In this document: positions 18,621-27,327 of the stretch, in pieces
Layout of the letters: every line of letters begins with the position of its first letter
How positions within the stretch are numbered: the first letter of the stretch is position 1
Assembly (NCBI GenBank): GCA_030430495.1
Contig: JAUIKM010000015.1
Coordinates: 1 to 64,000, forward strand
Source: a bacterium
GTDB taxonomy: Bacteria; Bacteroidota; Ignavibacteria; Kapaibacteriales; UBA7675
Reading direction: 5' to 3'
Length of the DNA: 64,000 bases
Made by a program: the position numbers and the translations under genes
The notes under the pieces: generated by a model
What the model was told of the DNA's origin: nothing
The model's input: only the letters and a program-made list of their open reading frames with translations
The model's database searches: none

Positions 18621-19073
18621 ATGTCGGACTCCATGCCCGCCAAGCGGGAAAACAAACACATGTCGCAAAAAGCGCCGGAGCCGGTGGGCCTTTACCCGCA
18701 CGCCAGACGCCTGGGCGACTTACTCTTTCTTTCCGGCATCGGACCGCGCGAGCGCGGCACAAAAAAAATTCCGGGTGTGGAACTGGATCAAAACGGCGAG
18801 ATTATCAGCTATGATATCGAGGCCCAGTGCCATTCCGTGTTTCGCAATGTGCGCCACGTGCTGGAAGACTGCGGTGCGCAGTGGACCGACCTGGTGGATG
18901 TGACCGTGTTCCTGACGAATATGAAGGCCGACTTCGCGACGTACAACCGCATTTACGCGGAGTACTTCGCCGATGCGCAGCCCTGCCGCACAACCGTGGA
19001 GATTTCCTCTCTGCCGACGCCGATTGCCATCGAACTCAAGTGCGTGGCGGACGCCCGCAACCTGAATCAGTAA
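18621..19073 (+). CDS. RidA/YjgF-family protein, 2-aminomuconate deaminase-like
   Basis: A 150-residue RidA-superfamily protein. The segment PHARRLGDLLFLSGIGPRER followed by IPGVELDQNGEI matches the branch that includes 2-aminomuconate deaminase of kynurenine and aminophenol breakdown. The C-terminal block CRTTVEISSLP contains the Arg that binds the substrate carboxylate in RidA proteins. Canonical RidA hydrolyses reactive enamines/imines; which activity applies here is not decided, and no other kynurenine pathway genes are in the window. GAGG lies eight bases before ATG 18621. It is convergent with the TPR-SPOR gene, with six bases between the stops. Confidence 0.88.
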   Translation: MSDSMPAKRENKHMSQKAPEPVGLYPHARRLGDLLFLSGIGPRERGTKKIPGVELDQNGEIISYDIEAQCHSVFRNVRHVLEDCGAQWTDLVDVTVFLTNMKADFATYNRIYAEYFADAQPCRTTVEISSLPTPIAIELKCVADARNLNQ

Positions 19074-19079
19074 GTGGTA

Positions 19080-20039
19080 TCAGCCGCGCGCGACGATAAA
19101 CGGCGTGCACATGCAGTACTTTTTTACCGTGGCGCGTGCGCGTTCGGCCGATTCGCGCGAGCTGTAATCGCCGATCGTCACGGCGTACTTGGTTGCGCCG
19201 TTCAACTTTTTCTCGATGATTTCCGCGCGCATGCGGAAACGCGTAAACCGGCCCAGTTCGGCCTGCGCACTCTCGGCGGAGCTGTAGAGCCCAACCTGCA
19301 ATGTGTAGCGCGTTCCGTCCGGATCCTGCAATTCCGTTGGCTGCGCACCCACGCCGACACCATTGCCTCCCGATCCGCCCACGCCGACACCATTGCCTCC
19401 CGATCCGCCCACGACGACACCGTTGCTTGCGGGCGGCGTCTCCGTCTGCGCCGTGCCGGTATTGCTGCTCGGTTCAATCTGCATAGGCTCGGCGCGCGCC
19501 GGCATTTCGACATTGCTCGCCGCAGCCGGTTTCTGAGCAAAACTCGTCCCGTTCGGATCGCCGGAATCAACGCCGGCGGCGTCGCCTTCGCTCAGGCCGA
19601 CCGTCATTTTGACGATCCCCGAAGCGTGAATCAGATATTCCGAGTTGGGGTAGTTGGTTTGGAAGCGATGCAAAGCGGCGCGGGCCCTGTCGGCGTCGCG
19701 CAGAACGGCGTAGATCTGCACGAGGCGCCATTGTGCGTCGTCGGCCCATTCGCTTTTGGGATATTCGCGGACAATTTTTTCGAACAGCGGTACCGCGCGC
19801 GAGGCGTCGTCGACCAGCGATGCGTGCAGAAACGTCACGCCGGGATCATTGGGAAAATCGGCCAGCAGGTCGGGCAGCTCCTGCCTCACCTGATCGCCCT
19901 CGCCCATGGCGATTTTTTGCAGACGATTGCGCACGAGATTATCGGCCTGGCCATAAGCGCCGGCCACGGAAACCACCAGAAACAGACAAACCGCCATCGC
20001 ATGCCCAATGCGACGACCGGTGGCGAACTTCCTCTTCAT
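19080..20039 (-). CDS. Secreted TPR and SPOR-domain protein
   Basis: A 319-residue envelope protein: signal peptide (residues 1-32, hydrophobic AMAVCLFLVVSVAGA), TPR-like helices (about 40-140, with FEKIVREYPKSEWADDAQWR), a Gly/Asn-rich linker with a duplicated GGSGGNGVGV unit, and a C-terminal SPOR domain (about 245-315, YTLQVGLYSSAESA and VTIGDYSSRESA). SPOR domains bind glycan strands denuded of peptide, usually at septa, so the protein probably localises to division or remodelling sites. ATG 20039 is chosen because it gives a clean signal peptide. It is divergent from murG, which fits an envelope role. Confidence 0.87.
   Translation of the reverse strand: MKRKFATGRRIGHAMAVCLFLVVSVAGAYGQADNLVRNRLQKIAMGEGDQVRQELPDLLADFPNDPGVTFLHASLVDDASRAVPLFEKIVREYPKSEWADDAQWRLVQIYAVLRDADRARAALHRFQTNYPNSEYLIHASGIVKMTVGLSEGDAAGVDSGDPNGTSFAQKPAAASNVEMPARAEPMQIEPSSNTGTAQTETPPASNGVVVGGSGGNGVGVGGSGGNGVGVGAQPTELQDPDGTRYTLQVGLYSSAESAQAELGRFTRFRMRAEIIEKKLNGATKYAVTIGDYSSRESAERARATVKKYCMCTPFIVARG
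19351..19410. repeat. Tandem 30-bp duplication inside the SPOR protein gene
   Basis: Two identical 30-bp units at 19351-19380 and 19381-19410, and a degenerate third after 19411. In frame they encode GGSGGNGVGV repeats of the flexible linker, so length variation would keep the frame. Confidence 0.85.
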
Positions 20040-20149
20040 ACTGCCACGTTTTGGTTGCTTTGAACAATTACAAGCCCATTCAGCCATAAACTTACTATTT
20101 TGCATATTAACAACCTAACGGCATTGAGTTAAAGTAAAATGGGACCTGT

Positions 20150-21253
20150 ATGCGGCAAATCGATGCGCGGATAATGGTCGCTGCCGGCGGTACCGGCGGC
20201 CATCTTTTCCCCGCGATGGCGGTGGTGGAACAATTGCTCGAACGCGGTTTCAGCCGCGACCAGTTCATTTTTGTCGGAACGCCGGACAAAATTGAATCGC
20301 GCAAGGTGCCGGCCGCCGGATTCCGCTACGAAACGCTGCCGATTCGCGGGCTGACCTCCCTGCGCTCCCTCTCCACGCTGACCCTGCCGTTCAAAATCCT
20401 CAAGTCCGTGCAAAGTTGCAGCAGCCTGATTAAAAAGAACAACGTGCGCGCGGTCATCTGCGCGGGCGCATACATCAGCTATCCGGCCGGACTGGCCGCC
20501 GCGCGCAACAAACGGCGGCTCTACCTGATGCAGGCCGACGCCAACCCCGGCAAGGCCGTCAAAGCCCTGGCCGATAAAGCCGACCGAATATTTGTGAGTT
20601 TTGAAGACTCGCACCGCTACTTCAGCGAAGCCAACCGCGGCAAACTCGTGGTCAGCGGCAACCCCGTGCGCCGCGACTTCCTGAGCCCGCCCGCCAAAAC
20701 TTCCGCGCGTCACAGCCTCGGCCTGGACCCCGACCGCCCCGTCCTGTTTGTCTTCGGCGGCAGCCTGGGCGCGCGCTCCATCAACCGGGCGATGCAGCAA
20801 CACCTGCGGACTCTGGCCGCGGCCGGCATTCAGATTATCTGGCAAACCGGCAAGACATTCGATCCGGCGGGGCTCAACGTGCCGCCGGGCGTGCAGGTGT
20901 CGGAGTTCATCGACGACATGGCCACGGCCTACGCCGCCGCCGACCTTGTTCTCTCGCGCGCCGGCGCAACGACGGCCGCCGAGCTGACCGCGCTGGGCAA
21001 ACCCTCGATCCTCGTGCCGCTGCCTTCGGCCACCAATGACGAACAGAACGAGAACGCCAAAGTACTGGAGGCGGCCGGAGCGGCCCGCCGCATTATCGAT
21101 GCAGACATTGCCGACGCCTTGCCGCATGCAATCACCGGATTATTGAACGCACCTGAAACGCTCGTAAAAATGGGCGTCGCGGCGGCATCGCTTGCCCGCC
21201 CTGACGCCGCCGACAATATCGCCAAAACGATAATCGACGATCTGTCACATTGA
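20150..21253 (+). CDS. murG: MurG-like UDP-GlcNAc transferase
   Basis: A 367-residue GT28 enzyme expected to transfer GlcNAc from UDP-GlcNAc to lipid I, making lipid II on the inner face of the membrane. It has the MurG glycine loops VAAGGTGGHLFPA (about residues 10-22) and FVFGGSLGARSINRA, and the donor-binding block SRAGATTAAELTALGKPSIL with a downstream NDEQNENA. The usual H/QEQN motif after strand 4 is replaced by QADANPGKA, so its acidic residue is shifted or missing. The gene is alone, not in a division and cell-wall (dcw) cluster. A related GT28 for another lipid-linked sugar is the alternative. Confidence 0.82.
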   Translation: MRQIDARIMVAAGGTGGHLFPAMAVVEQLLERGFSRDQFIFVGTPDKIESRKVPAAGFRYETLPIRGLTSLRSLSTLTLPFKILKSVQSCSSLIKKNNVRAVICAGAYISYPAGLAAARNKRRLYLMQADANPGKAVKALADKADRIFVSFEDSHRYFSEANRGKLVVSGNPVRRDFLSPPAKTSARHSLGLDPDRPVLFVFGGSLGARSINRAMQQHLRTLAAAGIQIIWQTGKTFDPAGLNVPPGVQVSEFIDDMATAYAAADLVLSRAGATTAAELTALGKPSILVPLPSATNDEQNENAKVLEAAGAARRIIDADIADALPHAITGLLNAPETLVKMGVAAASLARPDAADNIAKTIIDDLSH

Positions 21254-21338
21254 TCCGCGTTCCGGCGTTTGCCGACGACGGTCCGATGTGCTAAGTTTGC
21301 CGTTTAATCAACGCTGCGCGGACGGACTGGACAGCACT

Positions 21339-21821
21339 ATGACAAAAAATGCCGGGCATCCGGAATCGCCGAGTGAGTTTCCTTATCGCGTCGACTTCTA
21401 CTGGCAGGCGCTCCTGCTGTATATCATCGCGTTGGCGGCCTATGCTTTTATCGCCGGCACGGTTGAGAGCGGATTTTTGACTTTTGCGCTCGACGACCCC
21501 GTGGTTATTTTGCTCGCCATTCTGATCGTTCAGTCGTCCGCGACACTTGTATATCAATCGTACATGCGGCGCTCGCTGATCGTTGAGGATGACGCAATCA
21601 TTTTCAGAAACCGCCTGCGGCAACGCACGTTCAAGGCCTCCGACATCAGCTCGATTTCGTTGCGCCGCGATCGTTTCCAACGCATGTCCGGCATTTCCAA
21701 ACTGATCAGAATCAGGCTGTACGACCGTCGACGTGCGCTCCGCATTCGTCCGGGCCTGTACGATCACGAGGACGAGCTGACATCGGCCATGGCACAGTTT
21801 AAACAAAAACACCAGTTATGA
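21339..21821 (+). CDS. Two-helix membrane protein with PH-like cytoplasmic domain
   Basis: A 160-residue protein with two hydrophobic helices (about residues 21-43 and 52-72; LLLYIIALAAYAFIAG and DPVVILLAILIVQSSATLVY) followed by a basic soluble domain of short beta strands, LIVEDDAIIFRNRLRQRTF and DISSISLRRDRF. This is the arrangement of bacterial PH-like (YdbS/bPH) membrane proteins, though the match is only by architecture. ATG 21339 is chosen because earlier codons add a segment without initiation signals. It overlaps the next gene by four bases (ATGA), forming a three-gene unit. Confidence 0.75.
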   Translation: MTKNAGHPESPSEFPYRVDFYWQALLLYIIALAAYAFIAGTVESGFLTFALDDPVVILLAILIVQSSATLVYQSYMRRSLIVEDDAIIFRNRLRQRTFKASDISSISLRRDRFQRMSGISKLIRIRLYDRRRALRIRPGLYDHEDELTSAMAQFKQKHQL

Positions 21822-22456
21822 ATTTTGCCGGTCTTCACCTACTGCGTCTGGCAGCGTGTTTAAGCGTCCTGTTGTGCACGGCACGGCCGGCCGCACTGGC
21901 AGAAGACATTCCACCTGAAAACTTCGCGCTCGTCGACTCACTTCTGCAACGTGGAACCGATACAATTCTCACCAGACTCGACCAATTCGTCGCCAACAGT
22001 TCCGATTCCGTTTACATCATCGACTGTGGTCCGCATCCCGCCGGCTGGTTGTTAAAAAGCCAGATCGTCGACAACTACGACAAGGTAGAGTGGCAGCGAC
22101 CGGCGCTTAACCCGACAATCCCTCAGCTCACTGTTAACATTTTGCGTTGCGGCGTGCAACTTCGTCCGGACTCGACGGACACTGAACTCCTGCATCGCTA
22201 CATTGATGTTCACATCAACGCCTCGCTCACGACTGCGGAAGGGCGCATTGTTACTCTCTGTGAGTTCCGGGACAACTACACGGACAGCTTCAGTCGACAG
22301 CAGCTCGACTACGCCCAGACCTCGTCGTATTCCTTTGCTTATGCCGAGCCGCCCGAGCCGGAGCGCAACTTCTTTGACGAAGTTGTTGAACCGCTCGTTG
22401 CCGTTTCGGCCGCCGTCGTGACGGTTGTTTTACTTTTCACGGTTCGTTCACAGTGA
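21818..22456 (+). CDS. Exported protein with C-terminal membrane anchor, unknown function
   Basis: A 212-residue protein: signal peptide (residues 1-29, with a hydrophobic LAACLSVLLCTARPAALA), a mid-sized periplasmic domain with two to three cysteines (Cys in IIDCGPHPAG, LRCGVQL and TLCEFRDN), and a C-terminal transmembrane helix (AVSAAVVTVVLLFTV, about 192-209). The arrangement is tail-anchored in the inner membrane with the domain outside. No family was recognised. Both ends overlap neighbouring genes by four bases, so it is translationally coupled to the two-helix protein and the acetyltransferase. Confidence 0.75.
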   Translation: MNFAGLHLLRLAACLSVLLCTARPAALAEDIPPENFALVDSLLQRGTDTILTRLDQFVANSSDSVYIIDCGPHPAGWLLKSQIVDNYDKVEWQRPALNPTIPQLTVNILRCGVQLRPDSTDTELLHRYIDVHINASLTTAEGRIVTLCEFRDNYTDSFSRQQLDYAQTSSYSFAYAEPPEPERNFFDEVVEPLVAVSAAVVTVVLLFTVRSQ

Positions 22457-22944
22457 AGACCGCGTTCAGGATTCGCCCGGTCGTTCAGGCAGACGCAGCC
22501 GCCATCGCCGTGCTCGCGCGGGAGTCGCACGAATTCTACCAGGATTTACTACCACAGTTTTACCGCGATTTCAAGGCCGCCGAATGGCGCAGCAAGTTTG
22601 ATTCGGTATTAACATCCAGGGACTTCAGCATGCTGGCGGCGGAGAACGAACTGGGCGAACTTTGCGGATTTGCGATCCTGTACCGCCGAACGACGCGCTC
22701 GCCCATCATCAAACCCCGCCTGCGCCTGGTGGTTGACAACCTGTTTGTTCGCGCACAGGATCGCCGTCGCGGCATCGCGCGGGAACTACTGCTCGGGGCC
22801 CTTGGACTTGCCGGGCGGGAGGGCTGCGATCGCGTTGAACTCGAAGTGGCGGCTCACAACGAAGCCGCACTTAAACTCTACACTTCTCTCGGCTTTGCGG
22901 AGCGCACCCGCACGCTGGAACTCCACCTCCCCGGCAACTCGTGA
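22453..22944 (+). CDS. GNAT-family N-acetyltransferase
   Basis: A 163-residue acetyl-CoA-dependent N-acyltransferase. The acetyl-CoA-binding motif A is in VDNLFVRAQDRRRGIARELL (about residues 94-113, with the R/QxxGxG/A pattern RRRGIA), and ALKLYTSLGFAERTRTLEL is the usual C-terminal motif B. The substrate is unknown. It starts at GTG 22453, overlapping the stop of the exported protein gene by four bases (GTGA). A perfect 7-bp hairpin follows the stop. Confidence 0.9.
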   Translation: MKTAFRIRPVVQADAAAIAVLARESHEFYQDLLPQFYRDFKAAEWRSKFDSVLTSRDFSMLAAENELGELCGFAILYRRTTRSPIIKPRLRLVVDNLFVRAQDRRRGIARELLLGALGLAGREGCDRVELEVAAHNEAALKLYTSLGFAERTRTLELHLPGNS

Positions 22945-22995
22945 CGCCTTCACTTCACAGCGTCACACCCTGTTAAACAAACCGAATCCAAACCC

Positions 22996-23029
22996 GCTTC
23001 GCCGTCGCCAAACTCCGGCTTGCTTTTCC
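22996..23029 (+). repeat. Dispersed intergenic repeat, copy B
   Basis: GCTTCGCC at 22996-23003 and GGCTTGCTTTTCC at 23017-23029, followed by TTGTTGTTTGCCATC, close to the tail of copy A. Copy C lies inverted 225 bases downstream. Confidence 0.5.
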
Positions 23030-23253
23030 TTGTTGTTTGCCATCGAATTCACAGCCGGCAACCCTTGCGCGACAAACTGATCTCAGGAAAGCTGTTAAAC
23101 AACCGATCGACCAGCGATCAACAACGCAGTAAAACACTCGAACCCGACGGCGCTCCACTTGCAGCAGCCTCCAAACCCAAAGCCACCGAGTCTCAGGACC
23201 GGAAACATCCAAACCCAAGGTCTCCGAACTTCAAGCCCGTCGACGAGCAAAAA

Positions 23254-23293
23254 GAAAAAAGCAAGCCGGCGAACCCGAGTGAGCAGGCGAAGC
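23254..23293 (-). repeat. Dispersed intergenic repeat, copy C (inverted)
   Basis: On the minus strand GCTTCGCC (23293-23286) then GGCTTGCTTTTTTC (23267-23254). Together with copy B it could also pair as a long-range stem in an RNA. Confidence 0.5.
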
Positions 23294-23675
23294 GGTCAGA
23301 GTCGCGGGCTGCGCGGCGCGCATGAAAATGAATCGAAAAATACCGACGGGAAGAGGAGAAAGTGAACATACGGGCAGGTTACAACGAGCAGCAAGAACAC
23401 AACCCGCATTTGAGCGGCAAAATCGAACGGAAAAATAATGGAGCAGGGCGTTCGGCAAACGTTCGAAACGGTGAAAAAAACACCACAAGCTGAAGTTTAT
23501 CAAAAAACACCGGCAGCTTGAACCGCGACAGCAAAACACAGAAAACCAGGCGGGAGCGTTTCGGACTTAAACGGGCTTTCTTACAGGTTAGTCGGAATAC
23601 GCGCCGGCACGACTTAAACACACGAGCGGCGACGCAGAACCGCCCGCACTTCGCAGCGCCCTGGCGTCATTAAAC

Positions 23676-23707
23676 AACAAACGCACAGGTGGCCCCGCGC
23701 GTTTGTT
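23676..23707 (-). terminator. Hairpin downstream of the peroxiredoxin gene
   Basis: AACAAACGC (23676-23684) pairs perfectly with GCGTTTGTT (23699-23707), a 9-bp stem. Read on the minus strand it lies 24 bases after the peroxiredoxin stop and is followed by GTTTAAT, a weak T-tract. Probable intrinsic terminator. Confidence 0.4.
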
Positions 23708-23730
23708 TAATCAACGAATACCTGTTTAAC

Positions 23731-24219
23731 TCAGGCCAGCGACTTCAGCACGTCCTGTACCGCGTCAAAATCGGGAAGTTGCCCCGCGTCATTGTTAACT
23801 TCCGCATAACGCACAATGCCCTCCGCGTCGATCACAAATGCGGAGCGCTTGGTGACGCCCTGCATATCCAGCGTGCCCGGGACAAAGTTGTCGTAGCGCA
23901 CGCCGTAATCCGCCGCGGCTTTCTGGTTGAAGTCGGACAGCAGCGGAATTGTGATGCCCTGCTGTTTGGCCCAGGCCTCCTGTGAAAATGGACTGTCGAC
24001 GCTGATTCCAAAAACCTTGGCGTTCAGACTGTTGTAGGTGTCGATGCCCTGGCTGACCGAGCACATCTCGTCCGTGCAGACGCCGGTGAAAGCCAGCGGA
24101 AAAAACAGGAGCACGACGTTGGAGCCGCGCTGATCGGCCAGTGAGACGGATTTGACGCCTTCGGCGGTTTTGCTGATGAGCGTGAAGTCTGGTGCGGGCG
24201 CACCGATTGAAATCGCCAT
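23731..24219 (-). CDS. Peroxiredoxin (AhpE/Prx family)
   Basis: A 162-residue thiol peroxidase. The peroxidatic site is PLAFTGVC, Cys48, in the PxxxTxxC context; a second cysteine five residues on (Cys53, in TDEMC) is a candidate for an atypical resolving cysteine. It reduces hydrogen peroxide and organic hydroperoxides in the cytoplasm using a thiol reductant. There is no export signal. ATG 24219 behind AAAGGAA is preferred to an upstream frame. The gene is divergent from the J-like coiled-coil protein gene. Confidence 0.93.
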   Translation of the reverse strand: MAISIGAPAPDFTLISKTAEGVKSVSLADQRGSNVVLLFFPLAFTGVCTDEMCSVSQGIDTYNSLNAKVFGISVDSPFSQEAWAKQQGITIPLLSDFNQKAAADYGVRYDNFVPGTLDMQGVTKRSAFVIDAEGIVRYAEVNNDAGQLPDFDAVQDVLKSLA

Positions 24220-24373
24220 GTTTGGGTTCCTTTCCGGAATAGGCGTTGCATACATGATCGGATTCTCAATTAATTGGCGGTCACACGTGCAACCGGCAGG
24301 GCCATCAACGTATCACGCAGCGGTGCATTGCGCGGCTCAAACTAGATGCGCCGCTTGACCGTCCGCTGTCCTT

Positions 24374-25306
24374 ATGCCAGATCGCGTACCACATACTTCG
24401 TCGCGCGTTGAACGCCATCCCGAACGGGTGGAACTGGAGGCCCGCCGCCTGCAGCTTCGCACGGACCTGGCGACCGCACTGGACGAATGGTACGAGCTGC
24501 AACACAAAGTCATTCCCGAACTGCGCGCCGAATACGATCGGCACTTTCGCGATCTGGAAGTCGGCATACAAAGCGAAGCGCTGCGCTGCGCCGACCTGGC
24601 GCGCCGCGAGGAACTCTTCCGCACCAAGCTCGAGCGCGGCGAAAAAATCAGCGAACACACGGCGCGCCTCGTGCACGAAATGGTCGAGCGCGAGTTCGCC
24701 AAACTGCGCGAACGCCTGCAAAACCTGGCCGAAAAAGACCGCCGCAAACGCGAGCGGCGCCGGCGCAGGCTGGCCAAACAGGAGCTGCGGGAACTGCCCG
24801 GCATCTATCGCGAAATCGTCAAAAAACTGCACCCGGACGCGACCGACAACAGCGCCGACTTCAGCAAGTACTGGCAGCGCGCCCAGCAGGCCTACCAGAC
24901 GCGGAACCTCGCGCGGCTCAAGTCGATTTACGACATCGTCTGCGGCGGCGGCAAAGACACGGATGAAGCGCCCGCCGACCTCGACCTCCTGCGCGAGGAA
25001 GTAAACGCGCTGCAGCGCCGCGTCGACTACGAAGCGCGTAAAAACGCCAAACTCAAAACCGAAGAACCGCTGGCCTGGCGCGAAGATCTCTACCGCGACG
25101 AATGGATCGACGAGCATAAAAAAGGCCTGCAAGCCGAAATTGATGCAAAAAAGGACGAGGCCGAACGGCGGTATCAATTTCTGCAGTCGATCCTGGGCGA
25201 CGACTGGGAGGCGCGCTGGAAAGAATACTGCAAGACGCCCGAAGCGCAGGAACGCCGCGCCTTCGACGAAGATTTCATGAAAAATTCCTATTTCGGCGGC
25301 CGCTGA
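24374..25306 (+). CDS. Coiled-coil protein with an embedded J-like domain
   Basis: A 310-residue, highly charged helical protein. A central segment at about residues 138-195 (GIYREIVKKLHPDATDNSAD, then FSKYWQRAQQAYQTRNLARL) has the HPD tripeptide and helix IV of a J domain. It is flanked by coiled coils at about 15-135 and 205-280, the first ending in the Arg-rich KDRRKRERRRRRL. It probably docks Hsp70 onto a cytoskeletal or ribosomal partner, but this is inference. A longer minus-strand frame over the same bases was rejected because the HPD protein is coherent. Divergent from peroxiredoxin. Confidence 0.8.
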   Translation: MPDRVPHTSSRVERHPERVELEARRLQLRTDLATALDEWYELQHKVIPELRAEYDRHFRDLEVGIQSEALRCADLARREELFRTKLERGEKISEHTARLVHEMVEREFAKLRERLQNLAEKDRRKRERRRRRLAKQELRELPGIYREIVKKLHPDATDNSADFSKYWQRAQQAYQTRNLARLKSIYDIVCGGGKDTDEAPADLDLLREEVNALQRRVDYEARKNAKLKTEEPLAWREDLYRDEWIDEHKKGLQAEIDAKKDEAERRYQFLQSILGDDWEARWKEYCKTPEAQERRAFDEDFMKNSYFGGR

Positions 25307-25457
25307 GCCGGCTTGAGTCCGGCAGCCGAACGCGCCGCGGAGACGCCCGGCCCGACGGTGCAGCCGCCAACAACAGAAAACACATGCAGCATCTGCACGT
25401 GCGCCGCGGCAGTCGCGGACCGGCGCAGCATGGGCGACGGAATTTATTGAGGCAGCA

Positions 25458-27314
25458 ATGGAACGGCAGGAAAACACCCAGGCATTTTTTATCGAACAGC
25501 GCGACGCCGACCTGGCGGGCAGCGCCGCGGCCATCCGCTACGATCTGCACTTTGACCGCGCGGCGCAGCACCTCATCGGCGTGGCGATGGAAATCGACAG
25601 CCCCGGCGCACAGCTGGACCTCTGCATGCCGGCCTGGACGCCGGGCAGCTACAAAATCCGCGAATACAGCGCCAACCAGGGCAACCTGCACATCACTGAC
25701 GGCGAAGGCAAGCCGCTGTCCTGGGCATGGGTGACCAAAAACCGCCTGCGTGTGGAGTGCGGCAACTGCGCCGTCCTGCGCGCCGAGTACCTTTCCTACG
25801 CGCATGAGCGCACCGTGCGGACTTCGCACGTCAATCGCTTTCACGCATTTATCATGCCCGGCACCTGCCTCATGTACGCCGAGGGCCGCACCGACGAAGT
25901 ACATCACGTCCGCCTGCACCACGACCGCGAGCGGTGGCCGCAGGTGTCGACGCCGCTTTCGCCCGTAAACCCGATCGGCGACGGGCCGATCCTGGTGGCC
26001 GCGTCCAACTACGACTGCCTGGTGGATTCGCCGGTCGAAATGGGCGATCACTTTGTCGCGTCATTTGAATCGCACGGCGCCGTCACGGAAGTGGCCATCG
26101 CCGGTACGGGCAACTTCGACAACGACTGGATCGTGGAGCGCCTCAAACACATCGTCGACGTCGAAGCCGAACTGATGAACGGCCTGCCCTATGACCGCTA
26201 CGTTTTCATCCTGCAGATGTACCCGGACACCTTCGGCGGTCTGGAACACACGCGCTGCTCCGTCAACGCCTTCGACACCAATCTGGCCGACGACAAAAAA
26301 CAGATCCTGCGTTTCCTGGAACTGCTCTGTCACGAGTTCTTCCACCTCTGGAACGTCAAGCGCATTCGCCCGCTCGAACTCGGGCCCTTCGACTATCTCA
26401 ACGAAACGTACACGGACATGCTCTGGCTGGCCGAGGGCGTGACCTCCTACTACGACGACCTTTTGACCTTCCGCTGCGGCTTCCGCACGGAAACGGAATT
26501 CATGTCGACCTTTGCGGATCAGCATCTCTGGCGCGAACACAAAGGCCCCGGCCGCCAGCAGATGAACGTCCTGGACAGCTCCTACCTGGCCTGGGTCAAA
26601 CTCTACTTTTCCAACGGCGACTCACACAATCGTTTTCCCTCGTACTACACGCGCGGCGGAGCGATCTTTTTCCTGCTTGATCTCTTTATAGTCGCGCAGA
26701 GTGAAGGCCGCAAGACTCTGGATGAGGGGTTGCGCGCCCTGTGGCGCGCCTACCTTGAGCGCCCCGAACGCGGAATCACCGCGCCGGAATTCATGTCCAT
26801 CGTCGGCGAGGCCACGGGCGTCGAAATCGGTCCCAGGCTCACCGAGTGGTTGAACAGCACGGAAGACCTTCCCTATGCCGAGGCGCTCGAACCATTCGGC
26901 CTGCGCTGGCGCGCCAAAGACGCGGACAAACGCCCCGACTTCGCCGAAGGCATCGAGGCCATGCCCAAACCGGCCAAAACTTTTACCGGCATGGCCGTGC
27001 AGGACAAAAACGGCAAAACTATCGTGGTCAGCGTCACGGACCACACGCCCGCCGCGGCCGCCGGCTTCGGCATCGACGACGAGATTATTGCCGTCAACGG
27101 CCGGCGCGTCAAAAGTGCGGCGGACTTTGAACACGCAATCAACGCCAACGGCGTCGATATGGACGCCCTTGTAAGCGCTGAGTGCGACGGCCGGATCTAC
27201 GAGGCGGCGCTGCGCCCGACCGTGCGGCCCGACTGGACCATTGAAATCGCGGAAGATGCGAGCGACGCACAGAAAAAACTGCGCGACGCGTACTTCAATC
27301 GCGGTATGGATTAG
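25458..27314 (+). CDS. M61-family metallopeptidase with PDZ domain
   Basis: A 618-residue peptidase of family M61 (glycyl aminopeptidase type). An N-terminal beta-sandwich is followed by the catalytic thermolysin-like domain with HEFFH at about residues 292-296 and the distal Glu in AEGVTSYYDD; GGLEHTRCSVN before it is a family hallmark. A C-terminal PDZ domain (about 510-590, VTDHTPAAAAGFGIDDEII) would position substrates. No signal peptide is visible, so it is predicted to be cytoplasmic. GAGG precedes ATG 25458. The next gene is a lipoprotein on the same strand after a 68-base gap with a hairpin. Confidence 0.93.
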   Translation: MERQENTQAFFIEQRDADLAGSAAAIRYDLHFDRAAQHLIGVAMEIDSPGAQLDLCMPAWTPGSYKIREYSANQGNLHITDGEGKPLSWAWVTKNRLRVECGNCAVLRAEYLSYAHERTVRTSHVNRFHAFIMPGTCLMYAEGRTDEVHHVRLHHDRERWPQVSTPLSPVNPIGDGPILVAASNYDCLVDSPVEMGDHFVASFESHGAVTEVAIAGTGNFDNDWIVERLKHIVDVEAELMNGLPYDRYVFILQMYPDTFGGLEHTRCSVNAFDTNLADDKKQILRFLELLCHEFFHLWNVKRIRPLELGPFDYLNETYTDMLWLAEGVTSYYDDLLTFRCGFRTETEFMSTFADQHLWREHKGPGRQQMNVLDSSYLAWVKLYFSNGDSHNRFPSYYTRGGAIFFLLDLFIVAQSEGRKTLDEGLRALWRAYLERPERGITAPEFMSIVGEATGVEIGPRLTEWLNSTEDLPYAEALEPFGLRWRAKDADKRPDFAEGIEAMPKPAKTFTGMAVQDKNGKTIVVSVTDHTPAAAAGFGIDDEIIAVNGRRVKSAADFEHAINANGVDMDALVSAECDGRIYEAALRPTVRPDWTIEIAEDASDAQKKLRDAYFNRGMD

Positions 27315-27327
27315 TACCTTGCAGCAG

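Larger units (their letters stand above)
22945..23730. other. 786-bp region without a gene, with hairpin and repeats
   Basis: Between the GNAT gene and the convergent peroxiredoxin gene. It begins with a GTGACGC/GCGTCAC hairpin (22941-22966), contains inverted copies B and C of the dispersed repeat, several TTAAACA words, and a hairpin at 23676-23707. Open frames are rich in Lys, Arg, Ser and Pro and look non-coding. It may specify an RNA, but no known RNA family was recognised. Confidence 0.55.

Noticed and set aside
19351-19410. Direct 30-bp repeats, considered as a CRISPR fragment
   Set aside because: The units are contiguous without spacers and encode in-frame Gly-rich repeats of a SPOR protein.
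23020-23325. Plus-strand frame of 101 codons in the 786-bp gap
   Set aside because: Biased Lys/Ser/Pro composition, no ribosome binding site, and it contains dispersed-repeat sequence.
24305-25534. Minus-strand open frame of 409 codons over the J-like coiled-coil gene
   Set aside because: Low-complexity Ala/Phe/Val/Arg translation, overlapping both neighbours; the plus-strand product has an HPD motif and coherent coiled coils.
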